NCBI GenBank assembly: GCA_030549335.1
Contig: CM060183.1
Coordinates: 23,138,552 to 23,202,551 of the forward strand
DNA length: 64,000 bases
DNA from: Pontederia crassipes
Taxonomy: Eukaryota; Streptophyta; Magnoliopsida; Commelinales; Pontederiaceae
Direction of reading: 5' to 3'
A model generated the notes under the pieces. The model was not told the DNA's origin. It did not search any database and worked only from the letters and a program-made list of their open reading frames with translations. Positions 1 through 10,745 of this stretch are shown here, piece by piece. A program made the position numbers and the translations under genes. Within the stretch, counting starts at the first letter, position 1; each line of letters opens with the position of its first letter.

Positions 1-617
1 TTCTTTCTGTGACTCCATTCTATTGTGGAGTTCTCACAATTGTGTGATGCCTTGTAATACATTCTTTGTCATAGAATTCATTGAACTTAGGATTACAGAA
101 TTCTAGTCAATTATTAGTCCTCAGTCTCTTCACAACTTTTCCAGATTGCTTCTCTAGCAAAGTCTTCCATGACTTGAATGTTTTGAATACATCATCTTTA
201 TGCTTTAGAAAATAGACCCAAACTTTTCTAGAGAAATCATCAATAAATGTCAGCAAATACTTATTTTCTCCTTTCGAAGGAACTCTAGAAGGACCCCATA
301 AATCTGAATGGATGCAATTAGGGTTCCCTTCGTCTTATGAATGGCTGAGCCGAAACTAACTCTCTTCTGCTTTCCGAAGATACAATGCTCACACAACTCT
401 AACTTTCCAACTTTTGCACCAGGAAGAAGACCTCTGTTACTGAGAACTTGCATGCCCTTCTCACTCATATGGCCCAAAAATATGTGCCATAACTTTGTGC
501 AATCTTCCTCTGAGGTAGATGAGACTGCTGTTGAACCTATCACCGTCGAACCTTGGAGAACATACAAACTATCGATTTTGAAGCCTTTCATCAACACAAG
601 AGAACCACGGGAAATTT
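1..617 (-). pseudogene. copia gag-pre-integrase and integrase start, truncated
   Basis: The minus strand encodes LWHIFLGHMSEKGMQVLSNR followed by LCEHCIFGKQKRVSF, the HHCC zinc domain preceding copia integrase. After a short disturbed stretch near 300-320, it encodes LLTFIDDFSRKVWVYFLK, the integrase catalytic-core start with its conserved D and S-R. The coding sequence continues to the left edge with at least one in-frame stop, so it is a fragment of a dead pol gene. Confidence 0.8.
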
Positions 618-1118
618 TCATTCCATTAGACTCAAAACAACTTTGCAACCATTTGAGTCTAAGACACCAAGAGAGATAAGATTCTTCTTCAGATCAGGAA
701 TATGTCTGACTTCTGATTCTGTCCTAATAATCCCATCATGCATCTTAATCTGGATGAACCCAATACCAACAGTCTTACAGACAGCATTGTTGCCCATAAG
801 AACGACTCCACCTTCAACAGATTTATACGTGGAGAACCAATCTCGATTGGGACACATATGGTATGAGCATCCAGAATCGAGAATCCATTCACTTGATGAT
901 CTGGATTTGTTTGATGCCGTTACCAACAGAACATCTTCATTTTCACTTTCTACTACACCGACATCTGCAACTTCAGCCTTCTGACTTCCCTTCTCGTTGC
1001 CATCGTTAATCCTTTTATACTTATTCTGTAATTTGTAACACTCTGCTTTGATATGACCCTTCTTCTTACAATAATTACAGACTTTATCTCTGTTCTTCGA
1101 CTTGGATATGGATCTATC
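618..1118 (-). pseudogene. copia nucleocapsid zinc knuckle and aspartic protease region
   Basis: Reading on from the TAA at 1125, the minus strand encodes [14 protein letters not shown], a CX2CX4HX4C nucleocapsid knuckle, at about 1080-1040. Then comes [10 protein letters not shown] near 870, the D-S-G active-site motif of the copia aspartic protease. The downstream [15 protein letters not shown] stretch is the conserved link to the pre-integrase domain. The family would cleave the Gag-Pol polyprotein. Inactive in context because the polyprotein frame is interrupted. Confidence 0.8.
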
Positions 1119-1124
1119 TTGATT

Positions 1125-1738
1125 TTAATTTCTCGTCTGATGCCTGCCTCTTGCGATCAGACCTGAGGCTTGATCATCATATTTGCTGCTTGATCCCAAT
1201 TCATTATCCAACTTTTCTTTGCTCAGCAGTCTATCCTTAACATCTTCAAACGTGAGTTTGTCCCTACCGTAGATCATCGCCTCCTTAAAGGTTTTATATG
1301 AAGATGGCAGAGAACAAAGAAGTAATAGGGCCTGATCTTCATCATCAACATTTGCATCTACGTTCTTCAAATGATTAGGGCAATGAACTCACTAATATGT
1401 GATTTGATCGACGTACCTTCGGCCATACGAAAGGTGTACAGCCGCTGCTTCAACACAAGTCGATTCGCTAGGGTTTTCGTCAGATACAGAGTTTCCAACT
1501 TCGTCCAAAGATCGGTCGTCGTCTTCTCTGCGAGAACTTCCTGAAGAACATCGTTCGTCAGGCACAACTGAATCGCAGACATGGCCTTCTCGTCGAGATC
1601 CTCCATGGCGTCAGGCTTTTGACCCGACAGCGCCTTCTTCAACCCATTCTGAACCAGGATGGCATGCATCCGAACCTGCCACAAACTAAAATTTGTGTTC
1701 CCGTCGAACTTCTCGATGTCGAACTTCGTTGTAGTCAT
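1125..1738 (-). pseudogene. copia gag (UBN2/DUF4219-type), frameshifted
   Basis: The ATG at 1738 opens MTTTKFDIEKFDGNTNFSLW, the typical start of plant copia gag (retrotran gag/UBN2 family). The matching C-terminal half (around LLCSLPSSYKTF and LTFEDVKDRLLSKE) is in another frame from about 1370, so the reading frame is broken there. The second part ends at a TAA at about 1125 although the related sequence continues into the zinc knuckle. Gag would form the retrotransposon's virus-like particle. Both breaks mean it is inactive. Confidence 0.85.
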
Positions 1739-1756
1739 CTTCGCGGAAAGAAACTC

Positions 1757-1770
1757 GGCTATGATACCTA
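1757..1770 (-). other. Primer binding site (initiator tRNA-Met type)
   Basis: The minus strand reads TAGGTATCATAGCC, two mismatches from the TGGTATCAGAGCC primer site used by plant copia elements, which pairs with the 3' end of initiator tRNA-Met. It begins two bases after the LTR end, as expected. Confidence 0.75.
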
Positions 1771-1772
1771 TT

Positions 1773-2079
1773 TGTTGCGAAGAGAACACCGAGGATCGAT
1801 GAATAATCAAAACAACGAAAGAAAGAGAAGATGAACACAGAGATTTAACGTGATAAAACTCTCTTGATCAATGTGAACAAGAGAGAAACATCCACGGGCA
1901 AAGGAGGCCGCCACCATAAATTTTCACTATGAGCCAAAAGAGAATGTACATCATATAAAACACTAACCCTAATGGCCCAAGCCCTCCGCTTCCGTCACAG
2001 ATTCTCATTTTTTCTCCTTTTTCATTTTTTTCTTTCATAATTTTGGGTACATGGTACATAAATTCAAGGCACATCAACA
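1773..2079 (-). repeat. 5' LTR of the copia element
   Basis: This 307-bp segment begins TGTTG and ends CAACA on the minus strand, a perfect 5-bp terminal inverted repeat of the TG..CA type. It lies directly upstream of the primer binding site and gag. Its limits come from these termini and from LINE sequence starting just beyond 2079. The second LTR is outside the window, so the length cannot be confirmed by comparison. Confidence 0.8.
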
Positions 2080-4830
2080 TTTAGCATGAGCAATATCGTT
2101 GGAATTCGACTCCCAAATCCACACATCATCCTCAGCATGAGCATGAATATAAATGTTTGGGATGAGAGAAGCAAGATTAGAACCAAAGTAAAGATTTAAC
2201 AGATGCAAGTTCCATTGGAGATTCTAGATAAAAGTATCCACAGTAAGGTCGTTCAGAGAGAGATTCATGTTAATGTAAGTCGGCTTATGAGTAAGAGAGA
2301 TTAAAAATCCACAGATCAGAGTAGACAAGAGTGGTGGAGCCATGGTGGTCCGAACTAAGTCACAAGTAAGCTTCTAGCACCAAGAATCATGTTTATGAGT
2401 AAAACAAGTAATCCAAGGATGAATAGTGCCATATTTGTTAAGAATGAATTGTGCACATATGGAATGATGATTGTTCATAAGTCCCATTATACATTTAATT
2501 AACAGGACTGGTCGGACAAGTTTGAGATTATGAAGTCCAAGACCCCCATTTCATTTAAAGAGTAAAATTGTGTTCCAGTTGACAAGATGAGTACCATTGT
2601 TATCCCCATTAGAGTTCCAAAGAAAGGTCTGAGAGAAACGCTTGATAGTCTCCAGAATTATATTAGGTAGGTAGGTGGAGCTTAGATCATGAATGGGAAT
2701 AGAATTTATCACAGAATTAATGAGAGTTGTTTTTTCGGCATGATTGAGAAGCTTATTTTTCCAACCAATAATTTTTTAGGCAATACAATTAGTAATTCTA
2801 TGATGCTGTCGAGTAGGGATTAGCTTGTATGAGATGGAGACACCAAAATAGGAGAAAGGGAAGCTTCCAATTTTAAAATTTAAAATATTTGTGATCATAC
2901 GTCACCATTGAATGGAGAATTTTGGCGGAAAGAAAATCTCGAATTTATTAGGATTAATCCATTGATTAGTTAAGTGCCCATAGAGCTGGAGGATATGTTT
3001 TAACCTAGAGGAATTTATTTTTGTTCCTGCAATAATAATCAACATATCATCAGCAAATAGTAAGTGACTAAGCATGAATGACCCGATAGAGAATGGAATT
3101 ATCTGATTACTGGCAGTAGCCTGTTTCATGAGGGATGAAAAAAACTTGAGATGTAAGGGTAAACAGATAGGGGGAGATAGGATCCTCCTGTCTAATTCCC
3201 CGATGACTGCAAAATTGAGAAAAATCAGTACCATTGATATAGCATGAGAATACAGGGGATTGAATACAAGCCGTTGTCCAACCAATAAATTGGGTCGAAA
3301 ATTGCATAATGGTAAAAACTTTGATTATGGCATCCCAGGAGATCATATCAAAAGCCTAGTTTATATCTGCCTTAATGATGATGTGTTTCCTACGACCCTT
3401 GGTGATCGAGTGAGTAAGTTTTTGGGCCATTAATATATTATCATGTACGGACCTATTAGGAATAAAAGCAGACCGTTCCTCATCGACAAGGATATTAAGA
3501 ACAAGTTTAATCCTAGCAGAGATAATTTTGGATATGATTCGATAAAGAACGTTACATAGTGCAATGGGTTGATATTCATTTAGGATTAGGTTTCTTCGGA
3601 ATAAACATGAGACACGTATGGGTAAGGTCGACAGGAATATGACCGGTGCGAAAGAAGGAGATGATAACCTGTGTGATTTCATTACCAATGACATCCCAAT
3701 ATTCTTTATAAAATTCGGTGGTGAACCCATCCGAACCCGGAGCACGTTCAGGTTTCATGTTCCATAGAGTATTCTTGACTCCGTAGGAGTAACAGGGGTA
3801 GTAAGGGTAGTAGAAAGAGTGGGTAGATCAGGCCAATGAGCAATGTAAATCACTGGTCAATCAAACCGTTGCCAAAGAGTTCGATAGTGATGCACAAAAA
3901 AGTTCATAATATTGTTCTCATTTGTGATGGCGGTACCATTGATGTCTTGAACACTAGACATGTGATTAGATTTATGCCTTATCATAGTGGCAGCATGAAA
4001 GAAGGAAGTATTCATGTGACCATGCTTAAGCCAGTTAATGCGCGATTTGCTCCACCATTTGATAGAGATCTACTGGTGGAGGGCAGCATGTCGATGGTAA
4101 GCAATCGCAATTGGTCAACTTCCCTATCCGAGAGTCCAAAAGTAGAATCCTTATGCTCTAATTTATAAATTTGGTGCTCAACATTAGATGAGTTTTTTTT
4201 TTCTAAATTTTCTAAGACATCGTTATTCCAAGTTAAGGTCTGCTTTCTAATTTTACTAAGAGCTTGTGTGATAAATCTCCTAGGGTGCTGAGGGGTCCAC
4301 TCACGTGTAACAATGTTCCTAGGTTCGGAGTAATCAAATAAAAAATGTCCATACTTGAAACCCCTAGGTTTATGCCTCCGAGAACTAGTGGTGAGAAGTA
4401 GGGGTTGTAATCAGATACACATCGGAGGAGGGTGGTAAGCGATAGATTGAGTAAACCAATGATGACTACAGAGCGTCTGGTCAAGGCGACAGAGTATTCA
4501 GGCATGTCCCCGATGATTATTACACAAAGTAAATTGATTGCCAGCAAGGGGAAGGTCTAAGAGTCCTTGTACATGCATCAGATTAGCTAAGCTAGAAATG
4601 GATATAGTCTGCCGGAAAGCGGTACCCCCACGCTTATCAAATGGGACAAGGATAGAGTTGAAATCACCTATGACAATCCATGGAATATCATCCAGAGGTA
4701 GAGAGGAGAGGTCTTGTCAAAGTAAATCAAGAAATACTTGGGGAGCAATTAGCATAGATAGCAGGCAATAAAAAAGAAAAGTTATCAATCATAATAATGA
4801 TATCATTAAGCATAAGTATGCATCCTCACT
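2080..4830 (-). mobile_element. L1-type non-LTR retrotransposon (LINE) ORF2 remnant, interrupted by the copia element
   Basis: On the minus strand the fragments follow LINE ORF2 order. First is the endonuclease C-terminal half (WIVIGDFNSI near 4690 and LPLAGNQFTL near 4550). Next is the linker around INWLKHGHMNTSFFHAAT near 4040. Then come reverse transcriptase blocks (APGSDGFTTEFYKEYWDVIG near 3740, ERSAFIPNRSVHDNILMAQK near 3470, FADDML near 3040), and a zf-RVT-like DDVWIWES near 2130. Frames change repeatedly and stops are present. The 5' end is missing before about 4830 and the 3' end lies beyond the nested copia element, left of the window. Confidence 0.85.
2902..3758 (-). pseudogene. 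LINE reverse transcriptase domain, frameshifted
   Basis: The reverse transcriptase fingers and palm are recognisable from PERAPGSDGFTTEFYKEY through IALCNVLYRIISKIISARIK, NRSVHDNILMAQKL and RQEDPISPYLFTL to SHLLFADDMLII. The F-A-D-D box carries the catalytic aspartates used for target-primed reverse transcription. The blocks are spread over three frames with at least three shifts and a stop near 3360, so the protein cannot be made. Confidence 0.85.
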
Positions 4831-6240
4831 ACAAGAGCTTGATGAGTCACTTGCTTCACCTTCACTTGACTCTTTATGTTTTTTTTTCTTCTCTTACAGA
4901 AATGTTTCTTCTTTGCCCTTTTTTATGAGACTTGAGTTTCTTTCTTGATGATGTTTACATGACTTTCTAGTTGGCTTATCATTCTTATTTATCAAACTTG
5001 AGATATTTATCAAGCTTTCTTGTATAGAGTGCGAGTATCTTTTCATCAATTTATTCTTTACTTGAGTCTTCTTCATTTTTGTTTGCATTTAATGCCCATG
5101 ATTTCTTTTTGGGAGCCTTTTCTTTTTCTTTTTCTGAATTCCGATCTCTTAAGTTAAGAGAGAACTGATGCATACATTTTATAACATATAATTATACTTA
5201 CATTTAGACTTATTTTGTGTAATTTGCTTATAGCATTCATCTATTTTTACGTTTATTTCTTTAAATTCTTTGAAGTAGTCATCTACCTCTAGTTGGTGTA
5301 TTTTGTAAAAATTATTGATAAAAAATGGTGGAGGAAGGTAATAAAAGAAGAAGTCTTCATTTTTAATATCATTCACCTTCACTAATTAGCCATAATTAAT
5401 TTATCATAATTAAACATATTCCTACCTTTTAAAGTTAATTTATGCCATTTTTCCATATTTGAGTTTTTCTCAAAAATCAGTAATACTTCAAATATTTTTT
5501 CATTATTATTATTACTCTTGTTCATGGTTAACAAATTTATTCTTTTACATTGAGGAACTACACTTAAAAAATAGTTCTTATTTATTATCTCTTATAAAGT
5601 AATTGTTTTGGTATATAATTATAAATTTTTATATAAGAAACTAAAAAATAAATATATTATTTTATTTATATTAAAAATGGTAACTTCGCTTTAAGCCTTC
5701 CAATCTCTTGAGCAGGAATGTTATATATAACATATGATAATGTTTTTAAAATTTCAAAGTTAATTTATTTTTAAACGTTAATTTTCTATCGAATATTTGA
5801 GTTTAAATTTAAATGATTAATTTTACAAATTTGACCCGAGAGTTAGACATTACAAATATTATTTTGGTTAATAATGGGAAAACTGTTTATAGATCGTATA
5901 TAAATTATTACATTCAAAGCTGGAATCCACCGCAGAGCCTATCATCTAAGTCGATTTATCGTAATAATAGTTAGTGCCTTAGTAACTTTTTTGCGTTGAT
6001 ATAGTTAAAAATCTACTGGTATAAATGAAAATGTATCATTTTTTTTTTGTAAGTTTGAGCCCGTCACTTTCTTCAATGAACTATATCTGTTTAGCCATGA
6101 CGCCAAGTTTAACTTCATAACATGATGTGCCATTTGGTTTCAGCATCGAACTTAAAGTTTCTCACTTATTTTCACACTAGAAACTTTGGGCTTTCATTCA
6201 CGCATTTACGACGGCAGAAGACACGACCTATCCTTCCTAT
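4831..6240. other. Intergenic stretch, no supportable gene
   Basis: This stretch is AT-rich. Near 4840-4880 the minus strand encodes a short acidic, serine-rich run (EASDSSSSCSED) beside a lysine-rich one, which resembles linkers in copia gag but is too short to classify. From 5400 to 6120 there is only low-complexity AT sequence. I see no exon structure, RNA gene or clear element ends. Confidence 0.5.
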
Positions 6241-6249
6241 TATTTATGG

Positions 6250-6403
6250 CAACGCCATTAACGACTCGGCAAAAGTAAAGTACATGTGTTGCGGCGTGCA
6301 CTCCTCTCTCTGTCCGTCTCTCTCTCTCTCTCCCCCACTTCTTTTTCTCCCACGTCTACTGAAAAGCTTATCTGATCCTACAACGCCATTAACGACTCGG
6401 CAA
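6250..6403. repeat. 23-bp perfect direct repeats flanking a 108-bp CT-rich segment
   Basis: The 23 bases at 6250-6272 recur exactly at 6381-6403. The second copy covers the stop codon and last codons of the saccharopine dehydrogenase-like gene; the first lies 131 bp further into its 3' flank. The 108 bases between them are CT-rich. The arrangement fits either a target-site duplication around a small insertion or a local duplication. Confidence 0.8.
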
Positions 6404-8479
6404 GGGCTTCTTCGAGATGAGATCGAACGAGAATCCATTCTCCTGCAGGCGCTTCTGGAGGTCCGTGGGTCCGAAGACGAAGCCCGGGGTGAAGACGCCG
6501 CCTTTAGGCAGGTTGGAGCGCTCCTTGAGCAGAACCATGGCGCACTGGATGAGGATGATCGGAGTGGCCACGTACCCAACCTCGGGGCCCGACACTCTCG
6601 TGATTATCTCGGTGTCCGGCTTGTTGCCCCTCCCCGAGGCCAACTTGGCGTCGCTGTAGCCGTGGCCAACGAACCACATCTTGAACGAAGCGCTCGCGAC
6701 CTCCTCCTCGGTCGGCCCCGTCTTCCTGAACCACCCCAGAGAAAATATCTCCGGGAACCTCAAGAGCAGCGATCTGCCGACGGCGAAGGCCCCGAGGAGG
6801 CCGATGAACAGACCGGTGAAGATGAATTGGAGGAGCCCCAGCATGTTTCTGACTGCGATCTTCACGCCGAAGTGGGCAGGCTTTATCGATGACCAGAAGG
6901 ACTTCCGGCGCTCAGCGTGCTCTTCGCTCTCGTCGATGCCTGGAAGGCCCCCCGGATGCTCCGCCAGCAGCGCGAACGTTCTCCGCACGACGACGGAATC
7001 TGCAGACGGCAACTTCAGTGCCCAAACTCCTAGACTCTTGTTCTGTTCTATCAACGAACCTTTTGGAGGCGGGGGACCTGGAATCTGCAACCACCCGCAG
7101 TGAAGAAATATCATTCAGTTTCTGCAATATTGCATTCTCATGATCCATAAAGAAAAAATAAAACTAATGTATCAAATCACGTTTTTTTTCTCTATCAATT
7201 ATCTTCATTATATTAAATTTCATTTAAACGCATTCAAAATTAATTTATAGATTCAATTTTTCATAAAAAAAAAATCAATAGTTGGGGAGTGAGTGAAGCA
7301 TACCAATGTTTTTGACATTAGAACCTTTCTTTCGATGAACAAAGAGGCGAAGTTAATTTGTGTCTAGATTCTAAGCTAATTCAACACCAAACACTCGAAG
7401 AAACATCAAATTTCCGTCGAAAGATGATGATGCATCACGCAGTTGCTTAAATTAGTATATCAACGTCTCTTATCATGTTTCAAAGCAAAAGCTGTGTTCC
7501 TTTCCGGTGGCCGATAGGAAGATCCCATTAATCTATGACTACAAGTCTACCTTTGATCTTAAATTTTCGAAAATTATTTCTAGATTTTCATGAATACACA
7601 AAAGTTCTACTTGAAAATGATTAAAAAGATATACATATTAACTAATTAACATTTGAATGAAAATGCTGTGTAAACTTTCTTGGATATTAAATTGTTCTGT
7701 GCATCAACTTAGAACTACTTGATAATGCACTACCATCAGTGACCCATTTAAACAAGCAGTAGTGAACAGTGGACACTGAATCAGGAACAATGAACAGGGT
7801 ATGATGGACTCACCACGGGCCGAGCCCTCTTTGGCCTGGACTTCCTGAGCTGCTGTAGCTGAGCGGCATTGGCGACGCCGAGCACGGCTGACTCGTAGGT
7901 TCCCACGTTCCCCGCGATCCTCTTGTCCGACTGCAAGCTCAAGTATGCCTCCACCCTGCTTGGAGCTGCTGGCGTTAGCCATAACTGGGAGTTGAACATA
8001 ACCCCCAGCTCCGCAGGCACGGAGTCGAACCCGCACGCCGAGATCACCAAAGAGCCCGCCTCCGCACCCCCCTCGTGGTACTTGGCCTCCATCCGCTCCA
8101 TGAACTCCGGCTCCCCGCAGATGTCGAGGTAGTCTGTGCCTGCCTCGACGCAGGCGGCGACGACGGGCTCGCCGTAGAGGCGGAACGGCCCGGCGCAGTC
8201 GAGGAGGACGCGGCAGCGCTGGCAGAGAGCGACCAGGGAGGCACGATCTGAGACGTCGGCGGTGACGATGGGGAGAAGCGGCGGATCGGCGCCCGCGGCG
8301 GCCCAGCGGAGGGCAGCGGAGATCTTGGATTTGCTGCGCCCGGCGAGGGCGATGGTCTTGATGGGGGAAGAAGGATCGACGGTGGAGAGAAATTTTAGGG
8401 CCTCCCGGATGACGTACTTCCCCGTGAAGCCCGAGGCGCCGAAGATGACGACGTCGAACTCTCGGGGCCCGGACGCCAT
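6389..8479 (-). CDS. Saccharopine dehydrogenase-like oxidoreductase (At5g39410-like), two exons
   Basis: Exon 1 is 8479-7814 and exon 2 is 7084-6389, joined in phase 0 by a GTGAGT..GCAG intron (7813-7085). The product is 453 aa, matching the roughly 450-aa plant family. Residues 10-24 form a Rossmann NAD(P)-binding start with the G-A-S-G-F-T-G loop. DYLDICGEPEFMERM follows mid-way in exon 1. A strongly hydrophobic segment at about 303-325 could be a membrane or lipid-surface anchor. The family is annotated as saccharopine dehydrogenase-like, but plant members are not shown to cleave saccharopine and the substrate is unknown. An upstream in-frame GTG at 8515 was not used because the ATG at 8479 opens MASGPREFDVVIFGASG directly before the conserved fold. 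Exon 1 is far richer in GC than its surroundings. No defect is seen. Confidence 0.95.
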
Positions 8480-8601
8480 CTGAGAAAATCGGAGGTCGGA
8501 GGCTTCCGCAGTCACCGGAGAACGGTGGAGGTCGCCGGTGAAGGGAGGCGGCTGAAGGAATCGGGGAGATTGGGATTTGGGGGATTCATCCCAATTTGTT
8601 G

Positions 8602-8609
8602 CTTATAAT
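8602..8609 (-). promoter_or_regulatory. Possible TATA box of the saccharopine dehydrogenase-like gene
   Basis: The minus strand reads TTATAAGC about 125 bp upstream of the ATG at 8479. Position and sequence suit a plant TATA box, but it is a short motif in AT-rich DNA, so this is only a suggestion. Confidence 0.35.
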
Positions 8610-9043
8610 GGCGACTGGTGGACCGGTGGTGTTTGTTCTATGCTCGGCGTGTGATGTCGTTGCAGTGGACACGTGGCGTGCGTGTAAGACGACAATTCCG
8701 AGGTCTTAACTCAAACTCTTAAATAACGGTCGGTGCAACTGTCACATACCGATTTATTACATGTTCCCAATACCAAAGTTAATTATTATTATATAAGTTT
8801 TAGGATTATTTTCATAAATCATTCCTAAATTAACTTTAAACTACGAACTTATTTTTTTAATTCTTCAACTATCACGATTTTTTCAATTTGATTCTTCCGT
8901 CAACTTTTCTGTTATCTTTAATTTTTTTATTTATGAAAAGTTGAAAGTATCTCTCCAACATTAAGTCGAAAATATCCCTCCAACATTAATTTAAAAAGAT
9001 AATAACAAAGCCCCACGCCAGCGAGGTGTGTGTGTGTGTGGGT

Positions 9044-9059
9044 GGGGGGGGGGGGGGGG
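9044..9059 (+). repeat. G16 homopolymer after a (GT)n run
   Basis: A TG dinucleotide run is followed by sixteen consecutive G. It lies in the presumed leader of the captured SRC2 fragment. The exact length may be a sequencing or assembly estimate. Confidence 0.9.
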
Positions 9060-9141
9060 AGTGTCGCGCCCCGCTCAGCGAGAGAGGGCTCCCCCGACCT
9101 TCTAGCGACCGCCGATCGCAGTGCACCCCAACCCTCCAATC

Positions 9142-9480
9142 ATGTCGTATAGGACCTTGGGGAGCTGACACTGATCTCCACAAAGGACATCAGCGACGTC
9201 AACGTTGTGGCCTCCATCGCCGGCGACGACCAATCGCAACGCACCCCGACCGACAAGGACAGCGGCAAGAGCCCCTCGTGGCATTCCACGTTCGCTTCAC
9301 CATCCACACGGACCCTACCGCTGCCTCCAACATGTCTACCATCGCCTCATCTTCCAGATCCCCCTTTGATCTGAGCGCACCCTCGACGATCACGACATCG
9401 GCGAGGTCCACGTCCCATTGAACGAGCTCCTGGACGCGAGCGGCGTCTCCGACAGGAAGCGGTTTGCTAGCTACCAGGTG
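9142..9480 (+). pseudogene. SRC2-type C2-domain protein gene fragment, frameshifted
   Basis: The ATG at 9142 opens MSYRTL, the invariant start of plant SRC2 (soybean gene regulated by cold 2) C2-domain proteins. One extra base then shifts the frame. Corrected in the reader's mind, the sequence continues ELTLISTKDISDVNV, then after a gap VASIAGDDQSQRTPTDKD and GKSPSWHSTF. A further shift near 9350-9390 leads to DIGEVHVPLNELLD and KRFASYQV. These are the first calcium- and membrane-binding C2 segments in order. The Ala/Gly/Pro-rich tail of real SRC2 proteins is absent. It lies between long inverted repeats, so it is best read as a captured fragment. Confidence 0.8.
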
Positions 9481-9842
9481 GGCAGAGAAAGAGGGAAAGA
9501 TAGGGGGATTTAGTGCCCACATTAGCACAAGGCTTTTACGAGGTTTTTTAATTGATGTTGAAGGGATATTTTTAACTTTTCATAAATGAGAAAAATTGAA
9601 GATAACAGAAAAATTGATAGAAATTGATGGAAGGATTAAATTAAAAAAATCGTGATAGTTTAGGAATAAAAAAAATAAGTTCATAGTTTGAAGTTAAACG
9701 TGAAAAATAGTGATAGTTTAGAAGTGGTTTATAAAAATAATTCTAAATTTTAAATGGAATCAGGTAGTGTTATTGATTGCCTTAAAAGTAGGTACGCTTT
9801 ATAAACTAAGTTAAAGGCTCTGTTATTTTGTGAAAACAAATA

Positions 9843-10443
9843 GGTTAAAATGGTTGTCATACGCATTAAGGGCGTATGACAACCATACGCCCGCTCGACA
9901 TACGTCCGATCTGATCGGACGGTAGGATGTTGAGCGCGCGTGAACCGACCTCTTAATGTGAAAGGGGGCCGGTACGTCTTCTTTTTTTCGTTTCACGATT
10001 GACTCCCGGTTCGACTTCTTTTTTTCGTTTCATGCTCGATATGAAAAGGTGGCCCCGATATCCTGTTCTGCGTGACTTGCGACGAGGTGAAATGTTGCGA
10101 CAGACGATCAACCCATCCTCCTTGTCGTTGAGTTTTCTTCCTCGATCCGATCGCATTTTCCCCTCACGCATTTGCCTTAGTTCATCTTCGCTTTTTTTTA
10201 GTCCATCCGACGAAGTAGCAGTGTGATCCGGGCGAGCGCGAAGGAATACGACTTACCGCCAATGAGCATTCTTCCTTTTTTTTCTTTCGCCTTTCACGCG
10301 CCTTCGACTTCACCACTTTTTGCCTTTGCCCAAAATCCTCTCCGATTTTTTCTATTTTCGATAGTAGATCGAGCGAAGGGTGATCCGCATTGATCGACGC
10401 ACGTGCCTGACTCCGCAATGAATGTATTATTATGGATTTACCC
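9843..10443. mobile_element. Possible non-autonomous Mutator-like element with subterminal hairpin
   Basis: The segment is GC-richer than its flanks and begins GGTTAAAATGG, close to the start of the element at 47664. Just inside this end is a perfect 14-bp inverted repeat (9851-9864 and 9872-9885, 7-base loop). A second, 9-bp palindrome at about 9905-9923 contains CGTCCGATC and its complement. The reverse complement of the right end begins GGGTAAATCC. No matching target-site duplication is visible, so the assignment is tentative. Confidence 0.35.
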
Positions 10444-10745
10444 TTCAGTGCAGTTGCCCTAATTTTTGTTTCTTAGAGTTTATAATTGCCCTAGTTTCTT
10501 TTGACAATAGCTTCTTTAGAAGTCTGTGGAAATCTCTTTTTGTGAATGCAAATATTTGATTTTTAAAAGAGTTGTTAAAAGATGATTGTGTTCTTCTTTA
10601 AATCTTCCATATCAATTTCAACAATTTCTTCGATATAATCAATATTACTTGCAAATGCATTAGACTCAACTTTAGTTACTTTCATATCCATAAAAGAAAA
10701 TATGTAAAATGAACCTACATTCTCAAGTTCATGATATCTTCTCCA

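Larger units (their letters stand above)
1..2079 (-). mobile_element. Ty1/copia LTR retrotransposon, 5' half, decayed, cut by window edge
   Basis: Read on the minus strand, the order is LTR, primer binding site, gag, CCHC zinc knuckle, protease, gag-pre-integrase zinc region and integrase start, which is the Ty1/copia order. The element is broken by at least one frameshift near 1370 and an in-frame TAA at about 1125, so it is not coding-competent as it stands. The rest of pol and the other LTR lie left of the window. It sits inside a LINE: LINE coding sequence resumes immediately right of 2079. The five bases 2080-2084 (TTTAG) would be one target-site copy, but the partner is outside the window. 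Confidence 0.9.
8792..9754 (+). mobile_element. Pack-MULE-like element with long inverted repeats carrying an SRC2 gene fragment
   Basis: The left flank (about 8792-8990) and the reverse complement of the right flank (about 9530-9754) align over roughly 200 bp. Shared stretches include the segments around CTATCACGATTTTTT and TTTATGAAAAGTT. Between these arms lies a GC-rich segment with a broken host-type gene. Long terminal inverted repeats around a captured gene fragment are the hallmark of Pack-MULEs. I found no convincing 9-bp target-site duplication, so the superfamily is inferred. A single arm of the same family occurs near 35160-35350. Confidence 0.65.

Noticed and set aside
6122-6892. 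256-codon open frame on the plus strand
   Set aside because: It is antisense to exon 2 of the saccharopine dehydrogenase-like gene, whose own frame has clear family homology and splice sites. The plus frame has no recognisable domain.
8480-8515. N-terminal extension of the saccharopine dehydrogenase-like protein from 8515
   Set aside because: The upstream initiator would be GTG. The ATG at 8479 gives the expected protein start just before the Rossmann fold.
9834-10452. 9-bp target-site duplication for the 9843 element
   Set aside because: The flanks AAACAAATA and TTCAGTGCA do not match, so the element call was kept only at low confidence.
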